DNA of 64,000 nucleotides from Pantoea alfalfae (GTDB lineage Bacteria; Pseudomonadota; Gammaproteobacteria; Enterobacterales; Enterobacteriaceae): NCBI RefSeq assembly GCF_019880205.1, contig NZ_CP082292.1, positions 3,658,001 to 3,722,000 of the forward strand, read 5' to 3'. Shown piece by piece: positions 43,489 to 55,430 of this stretch (position 1 is its first letter; each line of letters starts with the position of its first letter). The notes under the pieces were generated by a model. It saw only the letters and a program-made list of their open reading frames with translations, ran no database searches and was not told where the DNA came from. The position numbers and the translations under genes were made by a program.

Positions 43489-46317
43489 ATGGATAAGATC
43501 GAAGTTCGTGGTGCCCGCACCCATAATTTGAAAAACATCAACCTGACCATCCCACGCGACAAACTCATTGTGGTAACCGGCCTGTCAGGGTCCGGTAAAT
43601 CCTCACTGGCGTTTGATACGCTGTATGCGGAAGGTCAGCGCCGCTATGTGGAGTCGCTCTCTGCGTATGCGCGCCAGTTTCTTTCGTTAATGGAGAAGCC
43701 GGACGTCGATCATATCGAAGGTTTGTCGCCCGCCATTTCCATTGAGCAGAAATCCACCTCGCATAACCCACGTTCGACCGTGGGAACCATCACTGAGATT
43801 CACGATTATCTGCGTCTGCTGTTTGCCCGCGTAGGCGAACCGCGTTGTCCGGATCATGATGTGCCGCTGGCGGCGCAGACCGTGAGTCAGATGGTGGATC
43901 AGGTGCTCTCGCAGCCGGAAGGTCGTCGCCTGATGCTGCTGGCCCCGGTAGTGAAAGATCGTAAGGGTGAGCACACCAAAACGCTGGAGAATCTGGCAAC
44001 GCAAGGTTATATCCGTGCGCGTATTGATGGCGAAGTGTGTGACCTCTCCGATCCGCCAAAGCTTGAGCTGCAAAAGAAGCACACCATTGAAGTGGTGATT
44101 GACCGCTTTAAAGTGCGTGAAGACCTGGCAACCCGTCTGGCGGAGTCGTTTGAAACCACGCTGGAACTTTCCGGCGGCACGGCTATCGTGGCGGACATGG
44201 ATGACAGCGACGCAGAAGAGCTGCTCTTCTCGGCTAACTTCGCCTGCCCCATCTGCGGTTACAGCATGAGTGAGCTGGAACCGCGTCTGTTCTCGTTTAA
44301 CAACCCGGCGGGCGCCTGTCCAACCTGTGACGGCTTGGGCGTACAGCAATATTTTGATCCTGACCGCGTCGTGCAGAATCCTGAACTTTCGCTGGCGGGC
44401 GGTGCTATCCGCGGCTGGGATCGCCGTAACTTTTACTATTTCCAGATGCTGCGTTCGCTGGCGGAACACCTCGATTTTGATATCGAAGCGTCATTCGGCA
44501 GCCTGCCAGACAACGTGCAGAAGGTGATTCTGTATGGGTCAGGCAAAGAGAGCATCGAATTTAAGTACATCAACGATCGCGGCGATACCTCGGTTCGCCG
44601 TCATCCGTTTGAAGGCGTGCTCAATAACATGGAACGCCGCTATAAAGAGACGGAATCCTCTGCGGTTCGCGAAGAGCTGGCGAAGTTTATCAGCAACCGC
44701 GCCTGTGCCAGCTGTGAAGGCACCCGTCTGCGTCGTGAAGCGCGCCACGTCTTCGTGGAGAACACCACGCTGCCGACTATCTCTGAGATGAGCATCGGTC
44801 ATGCGATGTCCTTCTTTGAAAACATGAAACTCAGCGGCCAGCGCGCGCAGATTGCCGAGAAAATTTTGAAAGAGATTGGCGATCGCCTGAGCTTCCTGGT
44901 CAACGTCGGCCTGAACTATCTCTCAATGTCACGTTCCGCTGAGACCCTGTCCGGGGGTGAAGCACAGCGTATCCGTCTGGCCAGCCAGATCGGTGCGGGT
45001 CTGGTCGGTGTGATGTATGTGCTGGATGAGCCTTCTATTGGCCTGCACCAGCGTGACAACGAACGGCTGCTCGGCACCCTGATTCATCTGCGCGACCTCG
45101 GTAACACCGTGATCGTGGTTGAGCATGATGAAGATGCGATTCGTGCCGCAGACCATGTGATCGACATCGGTCCGGGTGCAGGCGTACACGGCGGCCAGGT
45201 CGTCGCGGAAGGCACCGTTGATCAGATTATGGCGCAGGAAGAATCCCTGACCGGCCAGTTCCTGAGCGGCAAGCGTGGCATTGTGGTGCCAGAGGAGCGC
45301 GTCAAAGGCGATCCGGCCAAAGTGCTGAAGATTACCGGCGCACGCGGCAACAACCTTAAGGATGTCACGCTGACGCTGCCGGTCGGACTGTTCACCTGTA
45401 TTACCGGTGTGTCCGGTTCAGGTAAATCGACCCTGATCAACGATACGCTGTTCCCGATTGCTCAGCGGGCGCTGAACGGTGCGACCATCGCCGAACCGGC
45501 ACCTTACCGTGACGTGGCAGGCCTGGAGCACTTCGACAAAGTGATCGACATCGATCAGAGCCCGATTGGTCGTACACCGCGCTCCAACCCGGCCACCTAC
45601 ACCGGTATCTTTACCCCGGTGCGTGAACTCTTTGCGGGCGTGCCGGAAGCGCGTTCGCGCGGTTACAATCCGGGTCGCTTCAGCTTCAACGTGCGGGGCG
45701 GACGCTGTGAAGCCTGTCAGGGCGATGGCGTGTTGAAAGTCGAGATGCACTTTCTGCCGGACATTTATGTGCCGTGTGACCAGTGCAAAGGCAAACGCTA
45801 TAACCGTGAAACGCTGGAAGTGAAGTACAAAGGCAAGAGCATCCACGAAGTGCTGGAGATGACCATCGAAGAGGCCCGTGAGTTCTTCGATGCCGTACCA
45901 GCGCTGGCGCGTAAGCTGCAGACGCTGATCGATGTAGGTCTCACCTACATCCGCCTCGGTCAGTCCGCCACCACCCTGTCCGGCGGTGAAGCCCAGCGTG
46001 TGAAGCTGGCGCGTGAGCTGTCGAAGCGTGGCACGGGTCAGACGCTCTACATTCTGGATGAGCCGACCACCGGCCTGCACTTTGCCGATATCCAGCAGCT
46101 GCTGGAAGTGCTGCATAAGTTGCGCGATCAGGGCAACACCATCGTGGTAATTGAGCACAACCTTGATGTGGTCAAAACCGCAGACTGGATTGTCGATCTC
46201 GGTCCGGAAGGCGGCAGCGGCGGCGGTGAAATCCTGGTTGCTGGTACGCCAGAAACCGTGGCGGAGTGTGAGAAATCCCACACCGCGCGCTTCCTGAAGC
46301 CCCTGTTACAGAAGTAA
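43489..46317 (+). CDS. uvrA: excinuclease ABC subunit A
   Basis: A 942-residue DNA damage-recognition ATPase of nucleotide excision repair (940 in E. coli). It has two ABC-type ATPase halves. The first Walker A is GLSGSGKSS (residues about 31-39) and the second GVSGSGKST (about 640-648). Signature sequences are [17 protein letters not shown] and [17 protein letters not shown]. Zinc modules are [28 protein letters not shown] and [27 protein letters not shown]. It loads UvrB at bulky lesions. SOS control is expected from the LexA box upstream, and a strong terminator follows. Confidence 0.97.
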   Translation: MDKIEVRGARTHNLKNINLTIPRDKLIVVTGLSGSGKSSLAFDTLYAEGQRRYVESLSAYARQFLSLMEKPDVDHIEGLSPAISIEQKSTSHNPRSTVGTITEIHDYLRLLFARVGEPRCPDHDVPLAAQTVSQMVDQVLSQPEGRRLMLLAPVVKDRKGEHTKTLENLATQGYIRARIDGEVCDLSDPPKLELQKKHTIEVVIDRFKVREDLATRLAESFETTLELSGGTAIVADMDDSDAEELLFSANFACPICGYSMSELEPRLFSFNNPAGACPTCDGLGVQQYFDPDRVVQNPELSLAGGAIRGWDRRNFYYFQMLRSLAEHLDFDIEASFGSLPDNVQKVILYGSGKESIEFKYINDRGDTSVRRHPFEGVLNNMERRYKETESSAVREELAKFISNRACASCEGTRLRREARHVFVENTTLPTISEMSIGHAMSFFENMKLSGQRAQIAEKILKEIGDRLSFLVNVGLNYLSMSRSAETLSGGEAQRIRLASQIGAGLVGVMYVLDEPSIGLHQRDNERLLGTLIHLRDLGNTVIVVEHDEDAIRAADHVIDIGPGAGVHGGQVVAEGTVDQIMAQEESLTGQFLSGKRGIVVPEERVKGDPAKVLKITGARGNNLKDVTLTLPVGLFTCITGVSGSGKSTLINDTLFPIAQRALNGATIAEPAPYRDVAGLEHFDKVIDIDQSPIGRTPRSNPATYTGIFTPVRELFAGVPEARSRGYNPGRFSFNVRGGRCEACQGDGVLKVEMHFLPDIYVPCDQCKGKRYNRETLEVKYKGKSIHEVLEMTIEEAREFFDAVPALARKLQTLIDVGLTYIRLGQSATTLSGGEAQRVKLARELSKRGTGQTLYILDEPTTGLHFADIQQLLEVLHKLRDQGNTIVVIEHNLDVVKTADWIVDLGPEGGSGGGEILVAGTPETVAECEKSHTARFLKPLLQK

Positions 46318-46324
46318 TTCTTTC

Positions 46325-46350
46325 AGGCCCGCCGCGTGCGGGCCTTTTTT
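46325..46350 (+). terminator. uvrA terminator
   Basis: AGGCCCGC-N5-GCGGGCCT followed by a T-run, seven bases after the uvrA stop. Confidence 0.9.
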
Positions 46351-46549
46351 TACCCCTGCCGATTCAGCCAGAAAAATGCAGAATCAGGCAAGATTCAGAC
46401 ATGTATAGGCATATACGCTTCTCACTACGCTGACTATCCTTAAACGGTTCCTCTTTGGCACGCCCCTGGCGTCGCCCTGTTTTCGCAGCACATCCACGCT
46501 GCTGCACATCATCAAAAAACACTCACGACACATCGAAACTGGAGACACC

Positions 46550-47614
46550 ATGAATATTACGCATGCGTATGCTGCTCAGGATGCAAAATCCAAACTGGCA
46601 CCGTTCGATTTTAAGCCGCGTGAGCTGCGCGCCCATGACGTTCAGCTTGAGGTGCTGTTCTGTGGCGTTTGCCACTCAGACCTGCATCAGGCCCGTAATG
46701 AGTGGAAAAACACCATTTTCCCCGTGGTTCCGGGACATGAAATTGTGGGTCGCGTGACTGCTGTTGGTCCACAGACGCAGAAATACAAAGTCGGCGATCT
46801 GGTTGGCGTCGGCTGCATGGTTGATTCCTGCCGCAGCTGTCCAAGCTGTCAGCAGGGTCTGGAGCAGTATTGCGAAAACGGCTTTGTGGGCACCTATAAC
46901 GGCGAAGATCGCGAAACCGGCGCTATTACCTACGGCGGTTACTCAACGTCGATGGTGGTTGATGAGAGCTTTGTGCTGCGGATTCCGGAGAACCTGGAGC
47001 TGGCGGGCGTTGCACCGCTGCTGTGTGCCGGTATCACCACCTATTCGCCGCTGCGTCACTGGAATGTCGGTCCTGGCAAAAAAGTGGGTATCGTAGGCTT
47101 AGGCGGCCTGGGCCATATGGGCGTGAAGATTGCGCATGCCATGGGCGCACATGTGGTGCTGTTCACCACCTCGCCATCCAAAATTGAAGATGGCAAACGT
47201 CTGGGTGCCGATGAAGTCGTGATCTCCAAAGATCCGGAGCAGATGGCGCAGCACGCGAACAGCTTTGACTTCATCCTGAACACCGTGGCGGCTCAGCACG
47301 ATCTCAACCCGTTCATCACCCTGCTGAAACTGGATGGCAACATGACGCTGGTCGGTGCACCGGAGCACGACCATCCGGCACCGCAGGTCTTTAACCTGAT
47401 CTTCAAACGTCGCAGCATCGCCGGTTCACTGATTGGCGGCATCGCGGAAACCCAGGAGATGCTCGATTTCTGTGGCGAGCACGGGATTACGTCGGACATT
47501 GAGCTGATCGCGATGGACCAGATCAACGAAGCCTATGAGCGCATGCTCAAAAGCGATGTGAAGTATCGCTTTGTTATCGATATCAACACGCTGCGCGCTC
47601 AGTCTGCCGCGTAA
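46550..47614 (+). CDS. yahK: zinc-dependent NADP alcohol dehydrogenase / aldehyde reductase (YahK-like)
   Basis: A 354-residue medium-chain dehydrogenase of the cinnamyl alcohol dehydrogenase group. Catalytic zinc ligands appear in CGVCHSDLHQ (about residues 37-46) and GHEIVGRV, and the structural zinc cysteines in CRSCPSCQQGLEQYC. The nucleotide fold has GIVGLGGLGHMGVKIAHAMGAHV (about 181-203). It closely parallels E. coli YahK, a broad-range aldehyde reductase. It sits between uvrA and yjbR, an insertion relative to E. coli, where yjbR-yjbQ directly adjoin uvrA. No operon partner; a 230-base upstream region with no other gene probably holds its promoter. Confidence 0.87.
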   Translation: MNITHAYAAQDAKSKLAPFDFKPRELRAHDVQLEVLFCGVCHSDLHQARNEWKNTIFPVVPGHEIVGRVTAVGPQTQKYKVGDLVGVGCMVDSCRSCPSCQQGLEQYCENGFVGTYNGEDRETGAITYGGYSTSMVVDESFVLRIPENLELAGVAPLLCAGITTYSPLRHWNVGPGKKVGIVGLGGLGHMGVKIAHAMGAHVVLFTTSPSKIEDGKRLGADEVVISKDPEQMAQHANSFDFILNTVAAQHDLNPFITLLKLDGNMTLVGAPEHDHPAPQVFNLIFKRRSIAGSLIGGIAETQEMLDFCGEHGITSDIELIAMDQINEAYERMLKSDVKYRFVIDINTLRAQSAA

Positions 47615-47628
47615 GCTGCTTGATCTGA

Positions 47629-47656
47629 AACCCTCTTGCTCAGGTAAGAGGGTTTT
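47629..47656. terminator. bidirectional terminator between yahK and yjbR
   Basis: AAACCCTCTT-N8-AAGAGGGTTT with a following T-run for yahK; the leftward side is A-rich enough to serve yjbR. Confidence 0.75.
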
Positions 47657-47666
47657 TTATTGCCGT

Positions 47667-47987
47667 TTAACGGGTAGCCGCCTGCTGGTATGAGGCATCG
47701 ACCAGATAGTAGATCTGCGAATCTTTCAGCGAACCGTCGAGGAACAGCGTGCTCCAGTGAGACTTATTCAGATGCTCGCTGGGAATAATATCGCTGTGCT
47801 CTTCGCGCAGTAATTCGGCCAGCGCAGGCGTCGATTTCAGCGAGACCGCGGGCCGCCCTTTCGCCTCATGTACCATCGCAAACAGCACGCCGTTGCTTTT
47901 AATCTGCGTGGCTTTCCAGTCACTGTGGACGCTCTGCTCCGCGCCCGGCTTGCTCATGCAATAGGTCAGTAAATCTGAGTTATTCAT
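47667..47987 (-). CDS. yjbR: MmcQ/YjbR-family DNA-binding protein
   Basis: A 106-residue protein of the MmcQ/YjbR (CyaY-like fold) family, proposed to bind DNA in E. coli. Family features are the opening LLTYCMSKPGAEQSVHSDWKATQIKSNGVLFAMV and HLNKSHWSTLFLDGSLKDSQIYYLVDASYQQ. Its start shares one base with the yjbQ stop (TAATG), so both are translated from one leftward mRNA. Its cellular role is not known. Confidence 0.9.
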   Translation of the reverse strand: MNNSDLLTYCMSKPGAEQSVHSDWKATQIKSNGVLFAMVHEAKGRPAVSLKSTPALAELLREEHSDIIPSEHLNKSHWSTLFLDGSLKDSQIYYLVDASYQQAATR

Positions 47988-48406
47988 TACGATTCCCCTT
48001 GTAACGTGGCGACAATCCGCCTGGCACCGCCCTCAATGCGATGCTCGCCCAGCCAGATCCCCTGCCAGGTGCCCAGCACCAGACGTCCCCGCTGAACCGG
48101 TAATAACAACGAAACCCCTAAGATCGACGATTTGATGTGCGCCGGCATATCATCACGCCCTTCGTAATCGTGCTGATAAGGCGCATTCTCGGGCACGTAC
48201 CGCATGAAATGCTGCTCCATGTCGCTGCGCACCGTCGGGTCGCAATTCTCATTTAAGGTTAACGACGCCGAAGTGTGCTGCAACAGCAGATGCAGCAGAC
48301 CGGTTTTGATATCACGCAGTCCGGAGAGCGAGTTGACGATCTCATCGGTGACCAGATGAAACCCACGCGACTTCGCGCTCAGCGTAATAGTTTGTTGATG
48401 CCACAT
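47987..48406 (-). CDS. yjbQ: YjbQ family (UPF0047) protein
   Basis: A 139-residue UPF0047/YjbQ protein. Conserved stretches are [22 protein letters not shown], with the histidine and the DP pair, [25 protein letters not shown], and [13 protein letters not shown]. Family members have weak thiamine phosphate synthase-like activity in vitro, and the true role is unclear. First gene of the yjbQ-yjbR pair; synteny with yjbR next to uvrA matches E. coli, but aphA, which lies before yjbQ in E. coli, is absent. Confidence 0.9.
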   Translation of the reverse strand: MWHQQTITLSAKSRGFHLVTDEIVNSLSGLRDIKTGLLHLLLQHTSASLTLNENCDPTVRSDMEQHFMRYVPENAPYQHDYEGRDDMPAHIKSSILGVSLLLPVQRGRLVLGTWQGIWLGEHRIEGGARRIVATLQGES

Positions 48407-48474
48407 AGCTTATTCCTGAAACGGTTATCCCGTTTAAGTGTGCAGCATGTCGCCGAAAGGTAAACCCTGACCCA

Positions 48475-48505
48475 TAAAAAAACCGCCAGAGAAAACGCTG
48501 GCGGT
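48475..48505 (-). terminator. tyrB terminator
   Basis: ACCGCCAG-N8-CTGGCGGT, with seven A residues on the plus strand left of it that become a T-tract leftward of tyrB. Confidence 0.85.
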
Positions 48506-48527
48506 CTTGTTTACAACCTGGCTGCTG

Positions 48528-49721
48528 TTACATCACGGCGGCAAACGCTTCCGCTACCTGATGCACATTTTTGCTGTTCAGACCGGCCACACACATGCGA
48601 CCGCTGCCCACCAGATAGATGCCAAATTCGTTACGCAGGCGATCAACCTGCTGCGCACTCAGACCGGTATAACTAAACATGCCACGCTGCTTCAGCAGAT
48701 AGTCGAAGTTTTTACCTGGCAGCGCGGTGCTCAGTACGTCCACCAGCGACTGGCGCATCGCGAGAATGCGCAGACGCATCGCCTCCACTTCAGCCAGCCA
48801 GCTGGCCTTCAGCGCCTCGTCGTTGAGGACGCGTGCGACAACCTGCGCACCGAAATTCGGCGGGCTGGAGTAGTTACGGCGAACGGTTGCTTTTAACTGG
48901 CCCAGCACACGTGCTGACTCTTCGGCACTGTCGCACACGATAGAGAGACCGCCTACGCGCTCGCCATAGAGCGAGAAGATTTTGGAGAAGGAGTTGCTGA
49001 CCAGCGCAGGCAGACCCGCCGCCGCGACCGCGCGCAGTGCATACGCATCCTGCTCCATACCGGCACCAAAGCCCTGATAGGCGATATCCAGGAAAGGAAT
49101 CAGCTGCTGTGCTTTCAGCACCTCAACGGTCTGATCCCACTGCGCATCCGTCAGGTCAGCGCCGGTCGGGTTATGACAGCAGGGATGCAGCAACACGATG
49201 CTCTGCGCAGGCAGGGTTTTCAGGGGGCTGATAAAGGCATCAAACCGCACACCGTGAGTTTCTGCGTCATACCAGGGATAGGTATTGACGTCAAAACCTG
49301 CGCCATTAAAAATCGCGACGTGGTTTTCCCAGGTCGGATCGCTGACCCAGACGGCAGACTGCGGGAAGTAGCGCTTAAGGAAATCCGCACCCACTTTCAA
49401 CGCGCCAGAACCGCCAAGAGTCTGAATCGACGCAATACGGCCCGCCTTTAACACCGGATGATCGGCACCAAACAGCAGCGGTGCAATCGCACTGCGGTAG
49501 CTGTTCAGCCCTTCCATTGGCAGATAGAGCGATGCCTGATGCGGCTCAGCATAAAGCTGCTCTTCAGCAGCCGCTACAGCCTTCAGCCGCGGGATGATGT
49601 TCTGTTCGTCGTAATAGAGCCCGATGCTCAGGTTAACTTTGTGTTCACGTGGGTCTTGTTTGAACGCTTCCATCAACGACAGAATCGGATCGCCCGCATA
49701 GGCATCAACGTTTTGAAACAC
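48528..49721 (-). CDS. tyrB: aromatic amino acid aminotransferase
   Basis: A 397-residue class I PLP aminotransferase forming tyrosine, phenylalanine and leucine from their keto acids, the same length as E. coli TyrB. Motifs are [33 protein letters not shown], and the PLP lysine in [17 protein letters not shown]. The start is taken as GTG at 49721 (F-Q-N-V-D-A-Y follows). This GTG is preceded by GGAG and aligns with the E. coli start; the ATG at 49736 would add five residues. It lies 40 bases downstream of the YitT gene. Confidence 0.93.
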   Translation of the reverse strand: MFQNVDAYAGDPILSLMEAFKQDPREHKVNLSIGLYYDEQNIIPRLKAVAAAEEQLYAEPHQASLYLPMEGLNSYRSAIAPLLFGADHPVLKAGRIASIQTLGGSGALKVGADFLKRYFPQSAVWVSDPTWENHVAIFNGAGFDVNTYPWYDAETHGVRFDAFISPLKTLPAQSIVLLHPCCHNPTGADLTDAQWDQTVEVLKAQQLIPFLDIAYQGFGAGMEQDAYALRAVAAAGLPALVSNSFSKIFSLYGERVGGLSIVCDSAEESARVLGQLKATVRRNYSSPPNFGAQVVARVLNDEALKASWLAEVEAMRLRILAMRQSLVDVLSTALPGKNFDYLLKQRGMFSYTGLSAQQVDRLRNEFGIYLVGSGRMCVAGLNSKNVHQVAEAFAAVM

Positions 49722-49761
49722 GGTGTAGGTCTCCATGATTGGTCCAGAGGTAAGCGGCGGA

Positions 49762-50376
49762 TTAAACCCGATAGCGTCCCGGACGGTGGTTCATTGCAAT
49801 AATCAGGTTCAGGATCACCGCACCCGCAATCGACGCGAGCAGGATGGGGCCACTCACCACAAACAGTGACGCCAGCACGACGCAGGTATCGACTGCCATC
49901 TGCAGTTTACCCGCGCGGATCCCAAAGCGATCCTGTAGCCACAGCGCCAGAATATTGATGCCGCCCAGGCTCGCCTTATGACGAAATAACACTATAAACC
50001 CGATTCCCATGATGACGTTACCGAACAGTGTCGCATAGAAGGGATTAAGGTCAGAAAAGTGGACGAACAGCGGGTGCAGTTGAGTGAACAGCGACACCAG
50101 CCCGACGGCGCAGAAGGTTTTCAGGGTAAATTCCCAGCCCATGCGTTTTACCGCCAGCCAGTAGAAAGGGATGTTGATCAGGAAGAACGCGCTGCCGAAT
50201 GTGAGCGGCGAGAGATAGCTAATCAGAAAAGCGATACCTGCGGTGCTGCCCGTCAGCGCACCGGCCTGTTTTAGCATAATGACGCCGAACGAGACCATTA
50301 GAGTGCCGAGCACCATCGCCAGCGCATCTTCAATGCGCGAATGCGGGACGCGGGTAGGTTCTGCGATGTTATCCAT
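49762..50376 (-). CDS. YitT-family membrane protein
   Basis: A 204-residue inner-membrane protein of the YitT (DUF161) family with about six hydrophobic segments: [60 protein letters not shown] and [33 protein letters not shown]. The ATG at 50376 (MDNIAEP) is chosen over the one at 50433, as the upstream part is unlike the family; the ribosome site is weak. Function unknown. It lies upstream of tyrB on the same strand, between an Lrp-family regulator and tyrB, where alr sits in E. coli. Confidence 0.85.
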   Translation of the reverse strand: MDNIAEPTRVPHSRIEDALAMVLGTLMVSFGVIMLKQAGALTGSTAGIAFLISYLSPLTFGSAFFLINIPFYWLAVKRMGWEFTLKTFCAVGLVSLFTQLHPLFVHFSDLNPFYATLFGNVIMGIGFIVLFRHKASLGGINILALWLQDRFGIRAGKLQMAVDTCVVLASLFVVSGPILLASIAGAVILNLIIAMNHRPGRYRV

Positions 50377-50616
50377 GGGGGTTTTCTCAGTGCAAATGAT
50401 GCGGTTCCGATGCAAAAAACGCACCATCGTCACAGCACTGAACAGCTGTAAAGCGGATGCCAGCGATATCCCGTTGATATCTAAGGCGCTTTAAACATAA
50501 CTTTATGCATAAATTTCCACTGATACCGTCAATCTATGCGTCTGGCTCCGTTTTGATGCGCGTTAATTGCATTTATTACCGCAAGTGTGCACCAAAACCG
50601 CACAGCGCGCACCCTT

Positions 50617-51096
50617 TTAGCGCGTCTTTTGCTCAGGCAGCATCATCAGCCCGTTCTCTTTCATTCGTCCCAGCACCACTGAGGTTTTCACATGGGAAAC
50701 GCTCTGGTGGCCCGCGACTAACTGGCTGATTAACGCACTGAGGGAATTAAGATCGGCTACTGCCACTTTGAGCAGATAGTCTGCATCGCCCGTGGTTTTA
50801 TAGGCATCCACGATCGCCTGCTCCTGCTCCACCATCCGGTGAAAGCTCTCAACATATTCAGCGGTGTGGTTGATTAAGCGCACCTCAATCAATCCCACCA
50901 TGCCAAGCCCGATGGCATCGGGTGACAGCCGGGCGTGATAACCCAGGATGAGGTTAGCCTGTTCCAGATTAATACGGCGGCGCGAACATTGTGAGGCAGA
51001 AAGGCCGACCAGATCGCTGAGTTCCTGATTGGTCAGACGGCCGTTAGCTTGTAATAAAGTCAGGATTTTAAGGTCGTAATCGTCTACGTGAGTCAT
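50617..51096 (-). CDS. Lrp/AsnC-family regulator
   Basis: A 159-residue Lrp/AsnC transcription factor. The N-terminal helix-turn-helix reads DYDLKILTLLQANGRLTNQELSDLVGLSASQCSRRRINLEQANLI, and the C-terminal RAM ligand domain has VEQEQAIVDAYKTTGDADYLLKVAVADLNSLSALI. The family responds to amino acids. It stands upstream of the YitT gene on the same strand, with a 240-base gap that could be its target promoter. Which genes it controls is not shown by sequence; the local YitT gene is the first candidate. Confidence 0.88.
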   Translation of the reverse strand: MTHVDDYDLKILTLLQANGRLTNQELSDLVGLSASQCSRRRINLEQANLILGYHARLSPDAIGLGMVGLIEVRLINHTAEYVESFHRMVEQEQAIVDAYKTTGDADYLLKVAVADLNSLSALISQLVAGHQSVSHVKTSVVLGRMKENGLMMLPEQKTR

Positions 51097-51185
51097 TCCG
51101 TTTCCACATCGGTACCAGGCGTCGCTTTGATACAGATAACCCGATAACCCGAGAGGTTGTCCAACACTATTTTATGATGATGGGG

Positions 51186-51214
51186 GCTGTCATGCACAGA
51201 TCGTGCATGACAGC
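51186..51214 (-). terminator. long hairpin downstream of dnaB
   Basis: GCTGTCATGCAC-N5-GTGCATGACAGC, a perfect 12-bp stem just after the dnaB stop. No T-run follows on the minus strand, so it may block or stabilise rather than terminate. Confidence 0.5.
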
Positions 51215-51225
51215 ACAAAGCGGGA

Positions 51226-52632
<1,407 letters not shown>

Positions 52633-52728
52633 AGTGAATGCATTACCGATCTTCTGTGGGGACGCGCAAGTATACCTTAGTTGAGGTGCGCGCCTCACCC
52701 TCATGATGAAACAATCACAGGAGTCAGA

Positions 52729-53712
52729 ATGGCAAAGCGTATTCAGTTCAGCGCGCATGGCGGCCCGGACGTCTTAGAGTGGACAGATTTTGAACCCGCT
52801 GACCCGGCTGAACATGACGTGCAGGTAGAGCATCGCGCTATCGGGATTAATTACATCGATACCTATGTTCGCAGCGGGCTCTATCCGGTTACCGCTTTTC
52901 CTTCTGGCCTGGGAACGGAAGCCGCGGGCGTCGTGTCGCGGGTTGGACGTGGCGTGACATTATTTAAGCCCGGCGATCGCGTGGTCTACTGTCTGGCGTC
53001 GATGGGGGCCTATAGCGAAGTGCATAACGTGGCGGAAGATCGCCTGATGCATCTCCCGGAGGCGATCGGCTTTGAGCAGGGCGCAGCCAGCTACCTGAAA
53101 GGGCTGACCACGCAATATCTGCTGCGCCAGACCTATAAAATCAGCGCCGGTGAGACCTTTCTGTTTCATGCGGCCGCGGGCGGCGTCGGGCTTATCGCTT
53201 GCCAGTGGGCAAAAGCGCTGGGTGCACATTTAATCGGTACGGTGGGTTCCGAAGAAAAAGCCACGATGGCGAAGAACGCCGGTGCCTGGGCGACCATTAA
53301 CTACCGCGAAGAGAATATTGCACAGCGCGTCAGCGAACTGACCGACGGAAAAAAAGTGGGCGTCGTGTATGACTCGGTGGGCAAAGATACCTGGGAAGCG
53401 TCGCTGGACTCGCTGCGTCGTCACGGTCTGATGGTCAGTTTTGGTAATGCGTCGGGTCCGGTGACCGGGATTGACCTGGGCATTCTGAATAAGAAAGGCT
53501 CGCTGTTTGTGACCCGCCCTTCACTGTTTGGTTATATCACCAATCGGCAGGAGCTGGAAACCGCCAGTGCCGAGCTGTTCTCGCTGCTGGCGAGCGGCGC
53601 CATTAAGATTGATGTACCAGAGCAGCAGAAGTTTGCATTGAAAGAGGCCAGTAAGGCGCACCAGATGCTGGAGAGCCGGGCCACGCAGGGATCCTGTCTG
53701 TTAATTCCGTAA
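52729..53712 (+). CDS. qorA: NADPH:quinone oxidoreductase 1
   Basis: A 327-residue zeta-crystallin-like quinone reductase (327 in E. coli QorA) that transfers electrons from NADPH to quinones, one electron at a time. It has AKRIQFSAHGGPDVLEW at the start, the nucleotide-binding motif HAAAGGVGLIACQWAKALGAHLIGTVGS (about residues 146-173), and no zinc-binding cysteine motifs, as expected. ATG at 52729 follows CAGGAG. It diverges from dnaB and ends in a strong terminator. Confidence 0.94.
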   Translation: MAKRIQFSAHGGPDVLEWTDFEPADPAEHDVQVEHRAIGINYIDTYVRSGLYPVTAFPSGLGTEAAGVVSRVGRGVTLFKPGDRVVYCLASMGAYSEVHNVAEDRLMHLPEAIGFEQGAASYLKGLTTQYLLRQTYKISAGETFLFHAAAGGVGLIACQWAKALGAHLIGTVGSEEKATMAKNAGAWATINYREENIAQRVSELTDGKKVGVVYDSVGKDTWEASLDSLRRHGLMVSFGNASGPVTGIDLGILNKKGSLFVTRPSLFGYITNRQELETASAELFSLLASGAIKIDVPEQQKFALKEASKAHQMLESRATQGSCLLIP

Positions 53713-53738
53713 CAGTCAGCGCCCGGTAAGCAACAAAA

Positions 53739-53775
53739 AGGGCTTCCCCTGGGAAGCCCTCTTCTTTTTTTTATT
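53739..53775 (+). terminator. qorA terminator
   Basis: AGGGCTTCCC-CT-GGGAAGCCCT followed by a long T-rich run (TTTTTTTT). Confidence 0.9.
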
Positions 53776-53934
53776 TTTTGTTCGCGCTGGTGTAGGGACA
53801 GCGGCGATGAATTCGTGTCGAGTCGATGGCACATCGATTTGACGACAGGCATCCTGCCAGAAAACATAAGTAAAAAATATGTTTAATTGCAGATCAGTGC
53901 CGAGCAATCTTTCACACTGTGATCGCTACCGCAT

Positions 53935-54201
53935 TTAGCGCCAGCCTTTGCGGTCTAACCTGCTGATCTTACGCCTCAGCTTACGGCGCGCTCGCGCATC
54001 GCTGTCGCCAAAAAGGGCACGATGCAGCCACACAGCAATCACCGCCAGCACCAGCCACGGCAACACTTTAATAACAATTGCAAACAGTCCACCGACAAAC
54101 ATCACGATGGTTGCGACCACCAGTGCCGCCAGCACGCCCAGCAGTGAAACGCCGGTCAGCAATAGCATCAGGAAAAAACCCAATACGAATAAAATTTCCA
54201 C
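53935..54201 (-). CDS. pspG: phage shock protein G
   Basis: An 88-residue inner-membrane protein of the phage-shock regulon (80 in E. coli). Residues 1-62 are hydrophobic in two or three segments (LFVLGFFLMLLLTGVSLLGVLAALVVATIVMFVGG and VIKVLPWLVLAVIAVWL), followed by a very basic tail ARARRKLRRKISRLDRKGWR. It acts as an effector of the envelope-stress response. A sigma54-type promoter lies about 40 bases upstream, as expected for PspF-controlled pspG. Position between qorA and dusA matches E. coli. Confidence 0.93.
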   Translation of the reverse strand: MEILFVLGFFLMLLLTGVSLLGVLAALVVATIVMFVGGLFAIVIKVLPWLVLAVIAVWLHRALFGDSDARARRKLRRKISRLDRKGWR

Positions 54202-54238
54202 GTCAGCGCTCCTTTTTGAGATTGATTGTTATAGCTAT

Positions 54239-54254
54239 TACAAGAAACGTGCCA
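54239..54254 (-). promoter_or_regulatory. sigma54 promoter of pspG
   Basis: On the minus strand TGGCACGTTTCTTGTA matches the -24/-12 form TGGCAC-N5-TTGC, with T in place of C in the second box. It fits the known sigma54 and PspF dependence of pspG. Confidence 0.8.
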
Positions 54255-54333
54255 ACCGATAACTTATTGATTTAACGCTAATAAGGGTTAAAAAAAGTGT
54301 CGTAACCTGGTGAGAAAAACCACATTATGGCGT

Positions 54334-54361
54334 AAAAAAAACCAGCTTTAAAAGCTGGCTT
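54334..54361 (-). terminator. dusA terminator
   Basis: On the minus strand CCAGCTTT and AAGCTGG pair and are followed by eight T residues, just downstream of the dusA stop. Confidence 0.85.
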
Positions 54362-54379
54362 TCCTGTTCAGGGCAGACA

Positions 54380-55372
54380 TCAGACTTCCTGCGGGACCTT
54401 ATCCGCAACCAGCGCCAGCGCCGCTTCCAGTACGCGAACATCAGCGCCCGGCTTGTGGGCGTTTTCACTCAGGTGACGTCGCCACTGGCGAGCGCCCGGA
54501 ATTCCCTGAAATAATCCCAGCATATGGCGTGTGACGTGTCCCAGATACGTGCCCTTCGCCAGCTCCGCTTCAATATAGGGATACATAGCGCGCACTACGT
54601 CCACCGGGTTAGCCGCCGGATGCTGACGACCAAACAGCGTCTGATCGACCTGCGCCAGAATGCCGGGGTTTTGATAGGCTTCACGTCCCATCATTACGCC
54701 GTCAAGGTGCTGCAGATGAGCCAGTGCCTCTTCCAGCGTTTTCACACCACCATTGAGCGCGATCGTCAGATGCGGAAAATCGCGTTTCAGCTGCCAGACG
54801 CGGGGATAATCCAGCGGTGGAATTTCGCGATTCTCTTTGGGGCTGAGGCCAGAGAGCCAGGCTTTGCGCGCATGGATAATAAATGTCTCGCATTCACCGC
54901 GACCGGCCACCGTGCCGATAAAGTCGGTCAGGAATTCATAGCTGTCCAGCTCATCAATCCCGATGCGGGTTTTCACCGTCACCGGAATCGATACCACGTC
55001 GCGCATCGCTTTAATCGCATCCGCGACCAGATTCGCCTCGGCCATCAGGCAGGCACCGAATCGGCCATTCTGAACCCGATCCGAAGGACAGCCGACATTC
55101 AGGTTCACTTCATCGTAGCCACGCTGCTCTGCCAGCTTCGCACACTGCGCCAGCGCCGCCGGATCGCTACCGCCAAGCTGCAACGCGACCGGATGTTCCG
55201 CCTCGCTGTAAGCCAGGTAATCCCCTTTGCCATGAATGATCGCGCCCGTGGTCACCATTTCGGTGTAGAGCAGCGTGTCGCCGGTCAGCTGACGATGAAA
55301 ATAGCGACAGTGGCGATCGGTCCAGTCGAGCATGGGGGCGATAGAGAAACGTTGCGAAGAGAAATTAGGCAT
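54380..55372 (-). CDS. dusA: tRNA-dihydrouridine(20/20a) synthase
   Basis: A 330-residue flavoenzyme reducing uridines 20/20a in tRNA D-loops. It starts [22 protein letters not shown] and contains the active-site motif [22 protein letters not shown] (about residues 91-112, catalytic cysteine in the GACLM part), [31 protein letters not shown] and [13 protein letters not shown], all typical of DusA. Placement next to pspG and near zur follows E. coli. Confidence 0.95.
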   Translation of the reverse strand: MPNFSSQRFSIAPMLDWTDRHCRYFHRQLTGDTLLYTEMVTTGAIIHGKGDYLAYSEAEHPVALQLGGSDPAALAQCAKLAEQRGYDEVNLNVGCPSDRVQNGRFGACLMAEANLVADAIKAMRDVVSIPVTVKTRIGIDELDSYEFLTDFIGTVAGRGECETFIIHARKAWLSGLSPKENREIPPLDYPRVWQLKRDFPHLTIALNGGVKTLEEALAHLQHLDGVMMGREAYQNPGILAQVDQTLFGRQHPAANPVDVVRAMYPYIEAELAKGTYLGHVTRHMLGLFQGIPGARQWRRHLSENAHKPGADVRVLEAALALVADKVPQEV

Positions 55373-55430
55373 GAAGCGCAGACAATCCGGTAATTAAGGG
55401 TGATGGAATTCTGTGCAAGGATAACACAAG

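Noticed and set aside
45418-46281. Minus-strand frame of 287 codons
   Set aside because: It is antisense to uvrA and has no recognisable features.
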